DNA of 8,414 nt. It comes from an uncultured Rhodospirillales bacterium. GTDB taxonomy: Bacteria; Pseudomonadota; Alphaproteobacteria; Acetobacterales; Acetobacteraceae. Both the position numbers and the translations under genes were made by a program. The notes beneath the pieces are model-generated. The model saw only the letters and a list, made by a program, of their open reading frames with translations. It was not told where the DNA came from and searched no databases. Shown here piece after piece: positions 7,003 to 8,414 of the stretch (positions within the stretch are counted from its first letter, which is position 1; each line of letters begins with the position of its first letter). The DNA is taken from positions 1 through 8,414 of the forward strand of contig CAIYPH010000802.1 in assembly GCA_903928045.1 (NCBI GenBank), in the 5' to 3' direction.

Positions 7003-8058
7003 ATGGGTGGCTCGGACTCGCCCGAGGGGGTTCTCGGGCCGCTGAAAAAGCTGCGCAAGGATGCGGGCGTGCTGATCGGGCTGGGGAATTTCGACCGGTT
7101 CGTGCAGTTCATCGCGCTGGCGGCGGCGTTGCAGGTGGCGGCGAAGTGGATGCTGGCGGACCGGGAGGGGACCGCGCATACGCTGCGCGCCCTGGTGGAC
7201 GGCGCGAGCCTGCTGTTTTTCGGGCTCGGGCTGGTCTACGTGGCCATCGGGTTCGTGATCAGCCCGAACGCGGCGGCATCGGATAGGCGGATGGTGCTGG
7301 ACGGGTTGTTCTCCGGCGTGCTGGCGGGGGTGTGCGCCGCGGTGATCGGCGGCATTCCCTATTATGCCTTCAACATCCAGATGTGCCCGACCAGCGACAA
7401 CGTGGTGAAGTTCATGCGGCTGCTGCCGAACTGCCTGTTGCTGGGCAGCGTGATGGGGGTGCTGTTCGGGCGCTACCCGCCGTTTGCCCGCGCCGTGCCG
7501 CCGGCGCCGCGCCGCGGCCGGGCCGCCGGCGTGGCGGTCGATGAAACCCGGGTGGGCGATTTCGTCACCGCCGTGGTCTCGCTCGGGCTGTTGCTGGCCT
7601 TCCTGGTGTGGTTCGACAACGCACCGACCAGCCTGCTGGGGGCGGAGATCGCCGGGAACAAGCAAGGCAATATCCTGTGTTGGCAATTCGTCTGCCTGGT
7701 CGGCGTGTTCGCGGTGGCCTATCTCGCGATCACCCAGTGGAAGGCCGGCTGGAACGCCGATGCGGCCACGCCGGCCCCGGCGCGGCTGTGCGGCGCGGTA
7801 TCGCGCGGGTTGTTGGTGGTGGGCGGCTCTGGCCTGGTGCTGGGGCTGCTGTTCGGCAATGCCGATATCGACGTGAGCGACCGCAGCGGCGCGGCGGATG
7901 CCTGCTCGCATGCCTATTGGGCGAACACCACCTACCTCACCGCGGCGTTTCGCATCCTGGCGCTCGCGGTGTGGCTGACGGCGGTTTTGTATGTCGGCTT
8001 CCGCCGCTCGACGCCGGGGGTGGATGGGGTGGTGGGGCGGGTTTGCCGGCGGGGGTGA
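7003..8058 (+). CDS. Orphan multi-pass membrane protein
   Basis: The 351-residue product has about eight hydrophobic segments, near residues 32-51, 66-87, 101-119, 138-156, 187-204, 225-244, 267-285 and 313-333. Between segments 4 and 5 is a basic, Pro/Ala/Arg-rich loop (157-183), likely cytoplasmic. Several Cys (111, 128, 144, 226, 231, 263, 301) and a polar loop before segment 8 (286-311, with two Asn and several Asp) are notable. No transporter or enzyme signature was recognised. AGGGGG lies 5 bases before the ATG, a strong start. The start region (1-30) is soluble and basic. It stands alone, divergent from the 159-residue protein, and ends in a hairpin repeat. Function is unknown. Confidence 0.8.
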   Translation: MGGSDSPEGVLGPLKKLRKDAGVLIGLGNFDRFVQFIALAAALQVAAKWMLADREGTAHTLRALVDGASLLFFGLGLVYVAIGFVISPNAAASDRRMVLDGLFSGVLAGVCAAVIGGIPYYAFNIQMCPTSDNVVKFMRLLPNCLLLGSVMGVLFGRYPPFARAVPPAPRRGRAAGVAVDETRVGDFVTAVVSLGLLLAFLVWFDNAPTSLLGAEIAGNKQGNILCWQFVCLVGVFAVAYLAITQWKAGWNADAATPAPARLCGAVSRGLLVVGGSGLVLGLLFGNADIDVSDRSGAADACSHAYWANTTYLTAAFRILALAVWLTAVLYVGFRRSTPGVDGVVGRVCRRG

Positions 8059-8060
8059 GG

Positions 8061-8104
8061 GGAAGGAAGCGCTTCTTTTTTTGAAAAAAAGAAGCAAAAA
8101 ACTT
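8061..8104 (+). terminator. Hairpin repeat at the 3' end of the membrane protein gene (copy 2)
   Basis: Two bases after the stop lies GGAAGGAAGC (8061-8070), then GCTTC plus seven T (8071-8082), G, seven A and GAAGC (8084-8095), then AAAAAACTT (8096-8104). The T-rich arm forms a perfect 12-bp stem with the downstream A-rich arm. It can alternatively pair with the upstream GGAAGGAAGC arm, partly through G-U pairs. Sequence and orientation match the copy behind fliI almost exactly. Transcription termination is inferred. Confidence 0.65.
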
Positions 8105-8172
8105 TTATTCGTTTGATTTGGAGTGCTGATGGGCGACGGCTGCGGTGTTGCGGGAGGTATCTGGCGCGGGAT

Positions 8173-8250
8173 ATGATTCTAAATTTTGCGCCGATTTTTG
8201 ATGTTATATTGATGGGCTTGATTGCATATTTGGCGATGTCTGAGCGTTGA
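8173..8250 (+). CDS. Possible 25-codon hydrophobic small ORF
   Basis: ATG at 8173 opens a 25-codon frame ending in TGA at 8248-8250. The product is mostly hydrophobic (FDVILMGLIAYLAM core) and ends in Ser-Glu-Arg, like a single transmembrane segment with a charged end. Codons are AT-rich (ATA, TTT, TTG, ATT), unlike every sure gene here, and there is no well-spaced Shine-Dalgarno. It may be a chance frame in an AT-rich gap, a gene remnant, or a small membrane peptide. Confidence 0.2.
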   Translation: MILNFAPIFDVILMGLIAYLAMSER

Positions 8251-8271
8251 CGGCACGAAAAGCGATCGGAT

Positions 8272-8312
8272 AAAGTTTTTTGCGGAGCTTTTTTGCAAAA
8301 AAGCGACCGCTT
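8272..8312 (-). terminator. Hairpin repeat, divergent copy 3
   Basis: On the minus strand the order is AAGCG (8312-8308), loop GT, CGC plus six T (8305-8289), GC-centred palindrome with six A and GC, then CTCCGC and AAAAAACTTT (to 8272). GCTTTTTTG/CAAAAAAGC (8287-8304) is a perfect 18-base palindrome. AAGCG can alternatively pair with CGCTT, leaving a T run. The layout equals copies 1 and 2 with a different stem sequence. Its orientation suggests that a minus-strand gene ends just to the right. Confidence 0.5.
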
Positions 8313-8319
8313 GCTTGCC

Positions 8320-8414
8320 TTACGCCACCGACAACGCGGATGCGCGCTGCGCCGACGACGCCCGCGCCGCCCCGGCATCACGCAAGCGTCATCGCTGTTC
8401 CCCGCAATACGCGC
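8320..8414 (-). other. Window edge: possible end of a minus-strand gene
   Basis: A minus-strand frame ends in TAA at 8322-8320, 7 bases before the gene-side arm of hairpin copy 3, just where a gene stop is expected. Its 22 sense codons (ending SALSVA) have G/C-rich third positions. However, the same frame has a TGA at 8391-8389, so either the gene is frameshifted, very short, or the frame is wrong. A second minus frame stops at 8380-8378. A plus-strand ATG at 8340 also opens a frame to the window end, without a ribosome site. None can be called a gene with confidence. Confidence 0.25.

Noticed and set aside
6898..8097. Minus-strand open frame of 399 codons opposite the membrane protein
   Set aside because: Its translation is His/Gln/Arg-rich and low in complexity, and its start lies inside the hairpin repeat. 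The plus frame has a good ribosome site and regular membrane segments.
8129..8175. Fifteen-codon ORF starting with ATG-GGC-GAC after a GGAG
   Set aside because: It is too short, and the Gly-rich product has no recognisable feature. It overlaps the start of another small frame.

Overview
The window is GC-rich DNA with the gene style of an alphaproteobacterium. The clearest marker is a full-length CtrA, a regulator restricted to that class, next to the flagellar export ATPase gene fliI. The high G/C at third codon positions, this gene set, and poly-T/poly-A hairpins hugging gene ends suggest Rhodospirillales, perhaps Acetobacteraceae (Acidiphilium/Acidocella-like). The family-level assignment is from memory of such genomes and is only moderately sure.

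Left part (1-2936): the last codons of a plus-strand gene, then fliI on the minus strand. fliI is read divergently from ctrA across a 156-base AT-richer gap. ctrA is followed after 6 bases by a short helical, coiled-coil protein that is a good FliJ candidate. ctrA therefore lies between fliI and the putative fliJ, which are usually direct neighbours.

Middle part (2997-5779): two plus-strand glycan genes continue in the same direction. The first is a 568-residue fusion of a SAM methyltransferase and a GT-B glycosyltransferase. The second is an RgpF-type (rhamnan synthesis protein F) protein. Gaps of 60 and 26 bases make a run ctrA-fliJ-methyltransferase/glycosyltransferase-rgpF plausible as one transcription unit. 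A simple reading is regulator plus flagellar export plus surface or flagellin glycosylation, but the glycan acceptor cannot be told from the sequence.

Right part (5798-8414): on the minus strand, a glyoxalase/VOC-fold protein lies downstream of a lineage-type hypothetical protein with a proline/arginine-rich tail. Then a plus-strand orphan membrane protein with about eight transmembrane segments, and a roughly 260-base tail without a sure gene. That tail holds two hairpin repeats and a 25-codon hydrophobic ORF. The right edge may carry the end of a minus-strand gene.

The most unusual non-coding signal is a three-copy element at 3' gene ends (139-178, 8061-8104, 8272-8312). Each copy has three arms: the middle T-rich arm can pair with either a short gene-side arm or a longer downstream arm. 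All copies have the same orientation relative to the presumed upstream gene. No CRISPR array, tRNA, rRNA or insertion sequence was seen.
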